Notes: a model not told the origin generated them from the letters alone. A DNA stretch of 64,000 bases from Butyrivibrio sp. XPD2006 (GCF_000420865.1 NZ_ATVT01000017.1:1-64000), one strand, 5' to 3'; shown: positions 46,046 through 54,540, numbered from the stretch's first letter. A program made the numbers and translations.

Positions 46046-47572
46046 ATGCAGAAATTATTGAACAACAGAATAAAAATACTGGCTATTATTTTGGTCATAA
46101 TACTGATAGCCACGCTGCTTCCTATTATATATGTATCCAAGTTTGCATATCCGTGGGCTGATGACTTTGGATATTCGGCTGATGCAAGACAAGCCTTTTT
46201 AAGAACAGGTTCTGTTTTTGCCACCCTGGGTCCCGCTTTTGAGCATGTGATAAATACTTATTTTACCTGGCAGGGGACTTATACTTCATGCTTTTTCATG
46301 GCACTTGAGCCTGCTGTATTTGGCATTAAGCTATATCACCTTGGTGGAAGCATCATGCTGCTGTCTATCCTGCTATCGTATTACTATCTTTTGAGCGTTG
46401 TATTTAACAAGCTCTTTAATGCATCAGGCGCCGTAAAATGGTGTCTCTTATCACTTCTAACTATGTATACGATACAGGGCGTTGATGGAAAGGCAGAAGC
46501 CTTCACCTGGTTCAACAGCGCTGTACATTATACCTTTGCTCATTCACTCCTGATACTGTTTATCGCATTGACGGTTAACCATATCTGGACATCGGATAAT
46601 AAGAAGCGCATAGTCAGGACGGTCCTTATCAGCATACTGGGATTCCTGGCTGCAGGAACCAACAACATAACTGTGTTCGGAGGTCTTTTATTCATAGTAC
46701 TCTTCTATGCAGGTCTTGTTCTTTATCAGAGAGTATACGGTGACAGAACCTATGATAAATTCCTTCGCAGTCTTCCGATGATAATCTCATTTTTCGTGGG
46801 AGCCGCCATAAATCTGGGAGCTCCGGGCAATAAACAGAGAATGCTGCTGGGATCCAATAACAACAACCTGTTTGTTGTAGTAAAGAATTCATTTGCCTTA
46901 GGCTCCGCATTTATTCAGAGACATTTCAGTGGCGTGACCCTTGGCTTTATACTTCTTACAGCAGCTATTATCTGGTACTCAAACAGTGCTGATAAGCTCT
47001 TTGAAAAAGCGACATTCAAGTTCCCGCTGCCGGTACTTGTTACTGTGATTAGCTTCTGCCTATTGAGTGCTCTTTATGCCCCTTTTGCCTATCTTGGTGA
47101 TGCCGAAATATCTGAGCCTTATATAGATGCAAATCTTAGTGTTACCAGGGTTTCCAACACGATCTTTTTCGCATTCGTTCTGCTGCTGTTTTTCAATGTT
47201 TTCTATTACTGCGGCTGGCTTCATAATAAAGGCTTTAACAAGTATTCTCCTGTTGCAGGCATAGCTCTGACCGTAGCAGCGATCATCATTATTGCTTGCA
47301 GCACTGTACAGATTCTCGGACAAAAACCCGGTGCATATACCACAGCATCAGCAATAAACAATATCAAAAACGGCACAGCTGCTTACTACGGCCTACAGAT
47401 GAGTGAAAACATCAATAAACTTCAGTCAGACGATGCTGTTGTATACGTCTCTCCGATTGCTGTTGATCCGGACTGTCTGTATCCTCACGAGGCAGAAGAC
47501 TGGAAAAGCGGCACTAAGTATTTCTTTGACAAAGAAGAAGTAATATATGATGCCGAGCCATATGATTTTTAA
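46046..47572 (+). CDS. Polytopic membrane protein, DUF6056-like, GT-C candidate
   Basis: This 508-residue protein has about eleven membrane segments. After segment 1 comes YPWADDFGYSADARQAF with an Asp-Asp pair in the position of the GT-C catalytic acid. FTWQGTYTSCFFMALEP and WFNSAVHYTFAHSLLIL are shared in outline with the next gene. AAGGGA precedes the ATG by nine bases. It is probably a surface-glycan transferase or polymerase. The DUF number is recalled and not verified. Confidence 0.65.
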   Translation: MQKLLNNRIKILAIILVIILIATLLPIIYVSKFAYPWADDFGYSADARQAFLRTGSVFATLGPAFEHVINTYFTWQGTYTSCFFMALEPAVFGIKLYHLGGSIMLLSILLSYYYLLSVVFNKLFNASGAVKWCLLSLLTMYTIQGVDGKAEAFTWFNSAVHYTFAHSLLILFIALTVNHIWTSDNKKRIVRTVLISILGFLAAGTNNITVFGGLLFIVLFYAGLVLYQRVYGDRTYDKFLRSLPMIISFFVGAAINLGAPGNKQRMLLGSNNNNLFVVVKNSFALGSAFIQRHFSGVTLGFILLTAAIIWYSNSADKLFEKATFKFPLPVLVTVISFCLLSALYAPFAYLGDAEISEPYIDANLSVTRVSNTIFFAFVLLLFFNVFYYCGWLHNKGFNKYSPVAGIALTVAAIIIIACSTVQILGQKPGAYTTASAINNIKNGTAAYYGLQMSENINKLQSDDAVVYVSPIAVDPDCLYPHEAEDWKSGTKYFFDKEEVIYDAEPYDF

Positions 47573-47575
47573 GTC

Positions 47576-49084
47576 TCATTCACCATATATAACAGTGACT
47601 GTATGCAAATCAAATAGTCCTGCTGCTGACCTGTTTACAAATTCCTCACAGTCAACAGAGAGTCCCATGCCATAAGCTGATACTGCTTTTTTAAAGCCGG
47701 GCACGTATACTATCGCATCACTCTCTTTTTCCGCGAGACGAAGACTTGAGAGTACATACTCCCTTACGGTGTAGCTCTCCTGCATGGCGCCTGTCCTGAA
47801 GTCATCAAAGGCTTCATAAGATATACTGCTCTTGATCTCCGACTTAATCTTTCCGTAACCGGCAAGAGAAATAATTAGTGTAATGGCTACAAGGGCTGTC
47901 GGAAGGTATTTTGAGATGTTGGTGTTTCTGCCTTCAAGTCTTTCGTGAAGCCACTGACCGAGGAAAATCACGAACAGTATATACATCAGTTTCGCAACAA
48001 TCTCATAGGATGCCTGAGTTCTCTGGTTTCCTATCACATCTGAATGATATCCATATGAAACCGGGAACATTGTAAATAATCGTATCAGCCAGGTTCCCAC
48101 GAACACTGTTACCAGTACAGGTGTCGAAACCTTCCCGTCTACTATCCTGACTTTCAAAAACAGGCATATTGCCAGTACCAGAAACAGAGTGGCGATGAAG
48201 CTCAAACTTGTAAATAGTATCTTATCTTCCGATGCACAGGTGACAAAAGCATCTCTTAATCCGTCTAAAAAAGTCTCATGACCTTCCACTATTCCGGCAT
48301 TAGATCTGATATAGTTGCCCGGGCCGATCACATTGACAATAGCTCCCACAAGTGCAAAGCAGAGCGGAATGATCGATTTCACCTTAAAACCGGATTTGCC
48401 GGTTCTGATAAAATACAGTATCTCTATTGCAAGAAGCCACGAACAAGATGCTGACACAACATTGAGAGCTCCGCCACTTGCAAAAAAGGCCAGGATGCTG
48501 CTTACAATCAGGTATAAAGCCTCTTTTACCTGACTTGTCTCAGTGCCTCGTATATACTTGAGCAGCAGAGTGCAACTAAAGAAAGACAATATAAACTCAA
48601 GAGTAAAATTCATGGTTCCCGTATACCAGAAGAACAGCTCCTGTGATGGATGAGTTCCGTTCATTCCAAAAATCACAAATAATGACAACGCAAATATCAT
48701 GATTGCTGCCGTTTTATCACGCAGAAGTTTCCTGATAATCACAAAGAGCGAAACTACAAACATAACGCTTACGCAGATCATGTAAAAATGGAATCCCGGG
48801 AGATCCCATCTGGAATAGGCTCTTACAAAGTGGACCACAAAATTAAAGAAAAACGTTCCCTGATTAGAGTTGTAGTATTCCCACGCTCTCACAAGAGCTC
48901 CTTTAAAGGATGACCCGTAGGCTATGAACATGTCTTTTGCCCCGGCTTCAAAGCTGAAATCGTCTTCACAAAGGTATGTGAATCCGTTTGCTGCTACGAT
49001 GGGAACCGCTATCATTATTGCAGCCACTATGAAGAGTGCTGTGAATATTCTCTTGATTGTCTCTTTATTCCTGAAGTAATCCAT
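47576..49084 (-). CDS. Polytopic membrane protein, paralogue of 46046-47572
   Basis: This 502-residue protein has the same layout: YLCEDDFSFEAGAKDMF after segment 1, then YNSNQGTFFFNFVVHF, FFWYTGTMNFTLEFIL and a GPGNYIR motif matching GAPGNKQR in the neighbour. The two genes converge with only 3 bp between stop codons and no visible terminator, so their transcripts may overlap. Confidence 0.65.
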   Translation of the reverse strand: MDYFRNKETIKRIFTALFIVAAIMIAVPIVAANGFTYLCEDDFSFEAGAKDMFIAYGSSFKGALVRAWEYYNSNQGTFFFNFVVHFVRAYSRWDLPGFHFYMICVSVMFVVSLFVIIRKLLRDKTAAIMIFALSLFVIFGMNGTHPSQELFFWYTGTMNFTLEFILSFFSCTLLLKYIRGTETSQVKEALYLIVSSILAFFASGGALNVVSASCSWLLAIEILYFIRTGKSGFKVKSIIPLCFALVGAIVNVIGPGNYIRSNAGIVEGHETFLDGLRDAFVTCASEDKILFTSLSFIATLFLVLAICLFLKVRIVDGKVSTPVLVTVFVGTWLIRLFTMFPVSYGYHSDVIGNQRTQASYEIVAKLMYILFVIFLGQWLHERLEGRNTNISKYLPTALVAITLIISLAGYGKIKSEIKSSISYEAFDDFRTGAMQESYTVREYVLSSLRLAEKESDAIVYVPGFKKAVSAYGMGLSVDCEEFVNRSAAGLFDLHTVTVIYGE

Positions 49085-49145
49085 TTATTCTTCTCCGTTA
49101 GTATTAGTCACTTGTCTAAGATTATATCATAGAATGGCACAAAAC

Positions 49146-49178
49146 AAGGAGCCGGTTCAATCAATGAACCGACTCCTT
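49146..49178 (-). terminator. Terminator after rubredoxin
   Basis: AAGGAGCCGGTTCA pairs with TGAACCGACTCCTT with one mismatch. On the minus strand it is followed by TTGTTTTG. Confidence 0.75.
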
Positions 49179-49208
49179 GCTGTTTCATATCATATTCATT
49201 TTAGTTGT

Positions 49209-49367
49209 TTATGCCTGTTCTGAGAACTGGTCTTTATCTACGCCGCAAAGCGGGCAGGTGAAATCATCGGGCAGGTCCTCCCACTTGGTTCCGGGAGCAA
49301 TTCCGTTATCGGGATCGCCTGCTGCCTCGTCATAGACATAACCACATACATTGCATACGTACTTCAT
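49209..49367 (-). CDS. Rubredoxin
   Basis: This 52-residue electron carrier begins [20 protein letters not shown] and ends [14 protein letters not shown]. The four Cys ligands are 5, 8, 38 and 41 in two CxxCG knuckles, with the usual Trp29, Pro33 and Phe36. The ribosome binding site (GGAGGTAATTTCTT) is strong. It lies 42 bp after a flavin-reductase/rubredoxin fusion gene, suggesting a joint role in reducing oxygen or peroxide in an anaerobe. Confidence 0.93.
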   Translation of the reverse strand: MKYVCNVCGYVYDEAAGDPDNGIAPGTKWEDLPDDFTCPLCGVDKDQFSEQA

Positions 49368-49409
49368 AAGAAATTACCTCCTTTGGCTTTAGTATAAGAT
49401 CATTCATTG

Positions 49410-50051
49410 TTAGCGGATTATCTTCTCAAAATCATCCTTGCCATGCTTACAGATCGGGCAAATGAAATCGTCCGGAAGGTCTTCGCCCACGTATTCATAG
49501 CCGCATATTGTGCAGCGCCATACCGTCTCGCCCTTGGGTGTTGTACCAACTGCCTGAGGTTTGGGCTTGATATCGCTCTGGTAGAATTCATAGGTACAGG
49601 ACTGTACATCCGAGAGCACGGTCATGAAGGCCGGTTCGCAGATGAAGAGTGTGTGGGAGCCAAGATCTACTTCCTGTTTTACATTAAGTGAGAAGTAGGC
49701 GTTGGTGCCCTCTATGATATAAGGAATGCCATTGTCTGCCATCGCATAGCTACTGCTCGGATATTCCGGGCTGAATTTGTCCACATCGCGTCCGGACTGG
49801 AATCCAAAGTGCTTGAAAAGGTCAAATTTAGCTTCCTTGCTGATGACAGATATGTTGCAGGTCTTAGTTTCCTTGATCATGTCATGGGTGTAATTAGCCT
49901 TATTGACCGCAATTGAAATGGTGTTTGGGTCAGACGCAACCTGTACAGCTGTATTGATTATGCATCCGTTTTTCTTGTCGCCCTGAACCGCAGTGCAGAC
50001 AAACAGACCATATGAAAGCTTGTACATGGCTTTATTGTTGAATTCCGGCAT
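49410..50051 (-). CDS. High-molecular-weight rubredoxin (flavin reductase domain + rubredoxin)
   Basis: In this 213-residue protein an FMN-binding flavin-reductase-like domain (1-155, GLFVCTAVQGDKKNGCIINTAVQVASDP) is fused to a C-terminal rubredoxin (about 178-213) with CTICGYEYVGEDLPDDFICPICKHGKDDF. This matches clostridial Hrb, which passes electrons from NADH to flavodiiron protein for oxygen or NO removal. AAGGAGGAACAGCT precedes the ATG. Confidence 0.9.
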   Translation of the reverse strand: MPEFNNKAMYKLSYGLFVCTAVQGDKKNGCIINTAVQVASDPNTISIAVNKANYTHDMIKETKTCNISVISKEAKFDLFKHFGFQSGRDVDKFSPEYPSSSYAMADNGIPYIIEGTNAYFSLNVKQEVDLGSHTLFICEPAFMTVLSDVQSCTYEFYQSDIKPKPQAVGTTPKGETVWRCTICGYEYVGEDLPDDFICPICKHGKDDFEKIIR

Positions 50052-50112
50052 AGCTGTTCCTCCTTAAAGTTTGTTTGATATTACGTTTAGGTGTGTGTTT
50101 ATAATTATACAA

Positions 50113-50139
50113 AAGAGCCTCCCTAAAAGGAAGGCTCTT
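50113..50139 (-). terminator. Terminator after the chaperone gene
   Basis: AAGAGCCTTCC and GGAGGCTCTT form a stem on the minus strand, followed by TTTGTATAATT. It closes the toxin-antitoxin-chaperone operon. Confidence 0.7.
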
Positions 50140-50160
50140 AATGGAAAGTTAATATTTGTT

Positions 50161-50601
50161 CTACTGATTTGAATCAGCCACACTTTTATAGTATTCAATA
50201 ACATTAATAAAAGGTATTGTGATTTTACCTGAATTAAATATAGCTGCGCTTATAGATTCTATCTTTCCACGAGCCACTCCTATCAAAGCAGACACTCCGT
50301 TGATAGCTAAAAGGTTAATAAAATCTTCTTTGCTTGAATCTGAACCAGACTCAAATGTTCCCCCGATTGATATAGTCAAATTTGCTTTTTCCTCTTCAGA
50401 CTGATCGATTTTAATTTCAATATCAATTTGGACAATTCCCAAGAAGACATTCCCATCTTTTCTTATAGTTGGCTCATGTACAGAGAGACCAATTGCTTTC
50501 TGTGCATCAGGTTTCAAATCAGCTATATTACTATTTACAGCTATATTTGAAATTGTGCTACCCAATATATTTATTCCAGTTGCTACACTATTAAAATTCA
50601 T
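50161..50601 (-). CDS. SecB-like chaperone of a toxin-antitoxin-chaperone system
   Basis: This 146-residue protein has a C-terminal half with a beta-strand rich GGTFESG stretch, then INGVSALIGVARGKIESISAAIFNSGKITIPFINV. That reproduces the SecB pattern (inner Gly after Ile-Asn, Arg in the long helix, then LPxIN). Canonical SecB serves secretion in Gram-negatives and is normally absent from Firmicutes. Here the ATG overlaps the antitoxin stop by 4 nt, as in TAC systems such as Rv1955-Rv1957, where the chaperone folds the antitoxin. Assignment is by motif reading. Confidence 0.72.
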   Translation of the reverse strand: MNFNSVATGINILGSTISNIAVNSNIADLKPDAQKAIGLSVHEPTIRKDGNVFLGIVQIDIEIKIDQSEEEKANLTISIGGTFESGSDSSKEDFINLLAINGVSALIGVARGKIESISAAIFNSGKITIPFINVIEYYKSVADSNQ

Positions 50602-50993
50602 GCTATACAGTTTCTCCTATTCTCTGACGTCAAGTTATTTACTGATATCTTAGGAATATACATTTTGCTATCATTCTTTATCAGAGAGAATTTTTCAGTG
50701 ATTATTTTGTTATTTAAAACCGGCGTAAATGTCAAATCTATTTTGCTACATATTTCATTCAATGACTTGATAGTAAAATTGTAATCTCTGCTCTCCCATT
50801 TTGATACCATTCCCTGAGAAACTCCCATATAGACAGCAAATTCTTTTTGTGTCATACCCATTTCTATTCTTCGTCTCTCAATCTTTGATGAAATCTGAGC
50901 CAACTCAACTATACTTTTCATTTCAGCCTTTGATAGCCCATCAGTTAACCAATTTGTTTCCTTTGCTCTTGCAATTTTATCCTGTATTCCCAT
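50598..50993 (-). CDS. HigA/HTH-type antitoxin with C-terminal extension
   Basis: This 131-residue protein has an XRE helix-turn-helix (about 40-90: RRRIEMGMTQKEFAVYMGVSQ, then VSKWESRDYNFTIKSL). A 45-residue C-terminal extension (VLNNKIITEKFSLIKN, KMYIPKISVNNLTSENRR) could be the chaperone-addiction region of TAC antitoxins. The start is the ATG at 50993 after GAAGGGTGAAAAG; an ATG at 51008 would overlap the toxin gene. It probably represses its own promoter at the 51422-51443 palindrome. Confidence 0.78.
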   Translation of the reverse strand: MGIQDKIARAKETNWLTDGLSKAEMKSIVELAQISSKIERRRIEMGMTQKEFAVYMGVSQGMVSKWESRDYNFTIKSLNEICSKIDLTFTPVLNNKIITEKFSLIKNDSKMYIPKISVNNLTSENRRNCIA

Positions 50994-50997
50994 CTTT

Positions 50998-51381
50998 TCA
51001 CCCTTCATTTAACCATCTCAATCTATATTCAGCTCTTTTTATCGCTATATTATAATCATTGTCATTCTTCTCTAAAAAAACTGTAAGTAAAATTACTTCT
51101 CCGTTATCTGTAATAGTGTACAGAACTCTAACATTTTTTCTTGTCTCGGGATGCCGAATACTATATATATCATCTTTTATTTTCTCAAAGCATTCTAAAT
51201 CAATGGCCTTTTCTTTCTGGCATTGAAGGACAGCTAAATCCTGAATCATTTTACCATGATATCTTTTCCACGGAGGATTTCGTTTCCATATCTCATCAAC
51301 TGCTTTTTCAAATTCTTTTTTCACATTAGATATTATGTATATATCAGATAGTCCCTCGATACCTATATGTTCAAGCGTCAA
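50998..51381 (-). CDS. HigB/RelE-type toxin
   Basis: In this 127-residue protein SIRHPETRKNVRVLYTITDNGEVILLTVFLEKNDNDY and IAIKRAEYRLR match the core strands and last helix of RelE/HigB-type mRNA interferases (R-x-lY..., LLxxF-K, A..R). The start is probably the TTG at 51381 with AGGAGGGG eight bases upstream. An earlier TTG at 51405 would place that site within the gene. It is the first gene of the triad and overlaps the antitoxin ribosome binding site. Confidence 0.75.
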   Translation of the reverse strand: MTLEHIGIEGLSDIYIISNVKKEFEKAVDEIWKRNPPWKRYHGKMIQDLAVLQCQKEKAIDLECFEKIKDDIYSIRHPETRKNVRVLYTITDNGEVILLTVFLEKNDNDYNIAIKRAEYRLRWLNEG

Positions 51382-51421
51382 ACATAGCCCCTCCTTTCTA
51401 CTCAAATGAGTGTACTATTAT

Positions 51422-51443
51422 AATATTACTTATAAGTAATATT
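51422..51443. promoter_or_regulatory. 22-bp perfect palindrome upstream of the toxin gene
   Basis: AATATTACTTA is followed at once by its exact complement. It abuts a TATAAT-like -10 on the minus strand (51417-51422). A natural operator for the HTH antitoxin. Confidence 0.65.
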
Positions 51444-51501
51444 TTCAATAGTAATTTGAAGCCATACCATAATCTCAGATCAATATAATCACAATATGAA
51501 C

Positions 51502-51544
51502 AAAACGCAAAAGTAAACGTTGTTTTCGTTCGCTTTTGCGTTTT
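51502..51544 (-). terminator. GCGAACG hairpin after the aminotransferase
   Basis: 18-base arms AAAACGCAAAAG(T/C)(A/G)AACG form a stem with two mismatches. On the minus strand TTTTGCGTTTTG closes it. It resembles the hairpin after manA. Confidence 0.55.
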
Positions 51545-51579
51545 CATACATAATTGCTTATAGATTTTCCTAAATCACA

Positions 51580-52776
51580 TTACTTCCTATAGTAGTCAAT
51601 GATCTTCTTGACCGCTGTGATAACGCTCTCCACATCCTCATCTGTCATCATGGGATAAAGCGGAATACTCATTATGCCCTTGTAGATGTGCTCAGCATTT
51701 GGGCACAGGCCCTTTGTGTAGCCCATCTTCTGATAGAACGGGAAGTAGTAAACAGGTACATAGTGGACCTGACACTGGACGTTTTCTGCTGCCATGGCAT
51801 CGAAGAACTCGCGGCGTGTGCAGGTGAGCTTATCAAGCTGCAGCTGGATGATATACAGGTGCCTTGTTGTATCGGACTCCGGAATCTCTTTTTGAATGAA
51901 GAGTTCGGGAACGTCCGCAAAGGCTTCATTGTAGCGATTAACGATGGCCTTTCTCCTGTCAGAGAACTCCTGAAGCTTGTTCAGTTGGCTTGAAAGGAGC
52001 GCTGCCTGGAAATCTGTCATACGGTAGTTAAATCCAAGGGTCTGCATCTCATATACCCATGGGCCCTCAGGGTCTTTATCCACGAAGTCAGCCTGATCAT
52101 GTACGATACCGTGCTGGCTTGCAAGGTGAAGCTTCTTGTATAGCTCCGGATCGTTGGTGGTGATGGCTCCGCCCTCTCCGGATGTGATGGTCTTAACAGG
52201 ATGGAAGCTAAAGCATGTCATATCTCCAAGGGTTCCCTCGGGCTTACCATTGTACTTGGTGCCGATGGCGTGAGCCGCGTCGATGATCAGAGTAAGTCCG
52301 TGCTTATCACAAATCTCGCGGATCCTGTCGTGCTCAACTGCCTGACCTGTGAAGTCTACAGCTACTACCGCCTTGGTGCGCTCTGTGATGTGAGCTTCGA
52401 TTGAATCAGGATCTATGTTGTAGGTATCAGGATTGACATCTGCAAAGACAGGCTTGGCGCCCACATATACCGCACAGTTAGCTGAAGCAGCAAAGGTAAG
52501 AGGTGTTGTGATAACCTCATCCCCGGGGCCGAGACCTGCTGCGATTGCTGCACAGTGAAGAGCAGCTGTTCCGTTACAAACTGAGACAGCATATTTCGCT
52601 CCCGTTACCTCGCAGAGCTTCTGCTCAAGGGCTGTAACTGACGGTCCGCAGGTTATGAAATCTCCTCTCAGTGTTCCGGCAACTGCCTGAACATCATCTT
52701 CTCCGATCCATTGACGGCCGTAAAATATCTTTTTCGATCTGACGGGGGTTCCCCCATGTATCGCAAGTTTTTCCAT
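51580..52776 (-). CDS. Nucleotide-sugar aminotransferase (PseC/DegT family)
   Basis: In this 398-residue protein the start EKLAIHGGTPVR, the PLP Lys in SFHPVKTITSGEGGA and LGFNYRMTDFQAALLSSQL place it with PseC-type UDP-4-amino-sugar transaminases. The start is the ATG at 52776 after AAGAAGG; the frame extends to 52839 without a ribosome binding site. No pseB, pseH or pseI genes adjoin it. It may feed the nonulosonate locus 30 kb away or a different amino sugar. Confidence 0.83.
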   Translation of the reverse strand: MEKLAIHGGTPVRSKKIFYGRQWIGEDDVQAVAGTLRGDFITCGPSVTALEQKLCEVTGAKYAVSVCNGTAALHCAAIAAGLGPGDEVITTPLTFAASANCAVYVGAKPVFADVNPDTYNIDPDSIEAHITERTKAVVAVDFTGQAVEHDRIREICDKHGLTLIIDAAHAIGTKYNGKPEGTLGDMTCFSFHPVKTITSGEGGAITTNDPELYKKLHLASQHGIVHDQADFVDKDPEGPWVYEMQTLGFNYRMTDFQAALLSSQLNKLQEFSDRRKAIVNRYNEAFADVPELFIQKEIPESDTTRHLYIIQLQLDKLTCTRREFFDAMAAENVQCQVHYVPVYYFPFYQKMGYTKGLCPNAEHIYKGIMSIPLYPMMTDEDVESVITAVKKIIDYYRK

Positions 52777-52813
52777 TCGATAAACCTTCTTTCTTTGACT
52801 TTGCGTTATTATT

Positions 52814-53611
52814 TTACCACCTACTGCGAAGCACGTCACTCTTAAGATAAAGATTACCTCTGGTGTTCATCTTGATGGGTTCGAACAGTCCGTGGTCTGT
52901 CATATAGGCGAGATTCTGCCTTGTGCAGGAAAGTTCATCACAGCACTGTGGTGTATCAATTATATTGAACCCTGCAAATGTGATAAAGTCTGCAAGACTG
53001 AGAGGAATCAGCTTGCCTGCACGATACAACTCAGCCGCAGGGACATCTATCGAATTGTTGAAGGTTATATAATATCCGCCCACACCTACCATGCATGAAT
53101 TCATTAGCTTCTTGTTCTTGCAGACCTTCTCGGCCAAATCATCATTGTCTGTTTTCATCAGGTCAATTTTTCGTGTCTTACCATCTGCAAAAAAGCACAG
53201 AATGTTTGTATCATCCAGGACAGTGCAATCAATCAAATTTCTCTTTTGCCTGGAAATCACATAGTTCGGGAGCTTAGCAATCTCTCGGATATACATATTG
53301 TCTTGCGAACATCTGCCCCGAGACAGCTCCAGAAGTTTCATTTCGTCGTATTCCCTGAGGTTATGGTTCTTCAATATACTCTTAATATTCTGGCGGCCAC
53401 TGGGAATTACTCTTCCGCGAACCCACAGATAACTTGCATCTCTAGGCATGCTAAATATCCCCCTCTTGACAAAAGCTGTGAAAAGCAGGGGAGCGGTCCA
53501 TTCATCGAGGTCATCTTCGAGCTCGACTATATAAGCTTTCTCTTTGGGGTAGTATAAAAGGACTCCAACCGAACGGTTGTTATCATCATCATAGATTTCA
53601 TAGATTTTCAT
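52814..53611 (-). CDS. Partner protein of a HipA-like kinase, with DUF2442-like region
   Basis: This 265-residue protein overlaps the kinase gene by 14 bp, so it is co-translated. The middle (about 130-210) contains FADGKTRKIDLM, FNNSIDVPAAELYRAGKLIPL, resembling DUF2442 folds. The end (CTRQNLAYMTDHGLFEPIKMNTRGNLYLKSDVL) reads like a MerR-type winged helix that could bind DNA. The N-terminal part is unrecognised. An antitoxin or regulator role for the kinase is an inference from overlap and layout. Confidence 0.6.
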   Translation of the reverse strand: MKIYEIYDDDNNRSVGVLLYYPKEKAYIVELEDDLDEWTAPLLFTAFVKRGIFSMPRDASYLWVRGRVIPSGRQNIKSILKNHNLREYDEMKLLELSRGRCSQDNMYIREIAKLPNYVISRQKRNLIDCTVLDDTNILCFFADGKTRKIDLMKTDNDDLAEKVCKNKKLMNSCMVGVGGYYITFNNSIDVPAAELYRAGKLIPLSLADFITFAGFNIIDTPQCCDELSCTRQNLAYMTDHGLFEPIKMNTRGNLYLKSDVLRSRW

Positions 53612-54410
53612 AATACGTATACCTCTTGTAGATCATTTCCCATGTTTTCTTAATCAGGGATGGAGATATTATTCCGTCGAGTCCTTCGAATATAATCTCT
53701 TTATCAGATTTCTTAAGATGCCCCGGGAATATACCCTCCTTGTCCTTGATAATTCCAAGGTTATCCCGACATGATCGGCTTCCAATAAAGTTATTGCATG
53801 GTTTATCCTCCATAACATCGTATTTATTGACAAGTTTGTCGTTGGTACACGGATATAGAAGCGACAATCCATGATCAAACAATGGTGCAAGTCTTATAGT
53901 ATGCTTTTTAGCATTACGAAGGAGCTCTATGTTGGCACCATGCCTGTCCCTGTTCAGGATTATGTAGTCTACAGCTATCATCCGATCAATATACTCGCCA
54001 AATCCGCTCCTGACGCAGAAATCATAATGAGATTCTCCTTTAATTGCATTGAAATTATAGTAGTCATCTAATGCCCATTTATTCTCCCCGGGTTCCTTAA
54101 AATCATCTGACGCGCAGAGATATGTATTATAAACTCGTCCCTCTATTTCTATATCTGCATTTATCAGCTGATAGTTAAGATGCGGAACCTCCAGCACAGT
54201 CAAGAGTCTATCTACAATAATCTCGTTTATGCACTCGTGACCTATTACTCCGCTTTCGGCATCGAAATTCGAAAGCTTATAATATATCTTTTTCCCATCA
54301 AGCACAGATTCGGATTTGAGGAATGTACCCGCTGTACCACTTGAAGTTCTGGCGTGAGACCATTTGAGGAATGTAAGATCCTGTTTTTCCTTGATTATTG
54401 CTGTTTTCAT
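53598..54410 (-). CDS. HipA/CtkA-like Ser/Thr kinase
   Basis: This 270-residue protein has the catalytic loop VDYIILNRDRHGANIELL, which fits the HipA pattern (N-x-DRH-x2-N), and LAPLFDHGLSL, which supplies the metal-binding Asp. YKLSNF near 47 offers the ATP-binding Lys. The length is far below HipA (about 440) and nearer to CtkA. It lacks the N-terminal HipA subdomain. Promoter with -35 TTGACG and -10 TATACT at a 17-bp spacing lies 35-60 bp upstream. Confidence 0.78.
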   Translation of the reverse strand: MKTAIIKEKQDLTFLKWSHARTSSGTAGTFLKSESVLDGKKIYYKLSNFDAESGVIGHECINEIIVDRLLTVLEVPHLNYQLINADIEIEGRVYNTYLCASDDFKEPGENKWALDDYYNFNAIKGESHYDFCVRSGFGEYIDRMIAVDYIILNRDRHGANIELLRNAKKHTIRLAPLFDHGLSLLYPCTNDKLVNKYDVMEDKPCNNFIGSRSCRDNLGIIKDKEGIFPGHLKKSDKEIIFEGLDGIISPSLIKKTWEMIYKRYTYYENL

Positions 54411-54442
54411 AACGTATAAATCCTTTTCTTTTTACTAATTTA

Positions 54443-54472
54443 AGTATATAATTTTATTTGACGTGCGTCAAA
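54443..54472 (-). promoter_or_regulatory. Promoter of the kinase module with overlapping palindrome
   Basis: On the minus strand -35 TTGACG (54466-54471), 17-bp spacer and -10 TATACT (54443-54448). TTTGACGTGCGTCAAA (54457-54472) is a near-perfect dyad covering the -35 box, a likely repressor site. Confidence 0.72.
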
Positions 54473-54511
54473 CATTTGAGTTTTTGTGAGATTTAAAAGC
54501 ATCGACATGAT

Positions 54512-54540
54512 TTGAACTATTCAAAAAAGCGTATTATAAT
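54512..54540 (+). promoter_or_regulatory. Sigma-A-type promoter for the DUF6465 gene
   Basis: -35 TTGAAC (54512-54517), 17-bp spacer, -10 TATAAT (54535-54540), about 48 bp upstream of the ATG. Confidence 0.75.
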
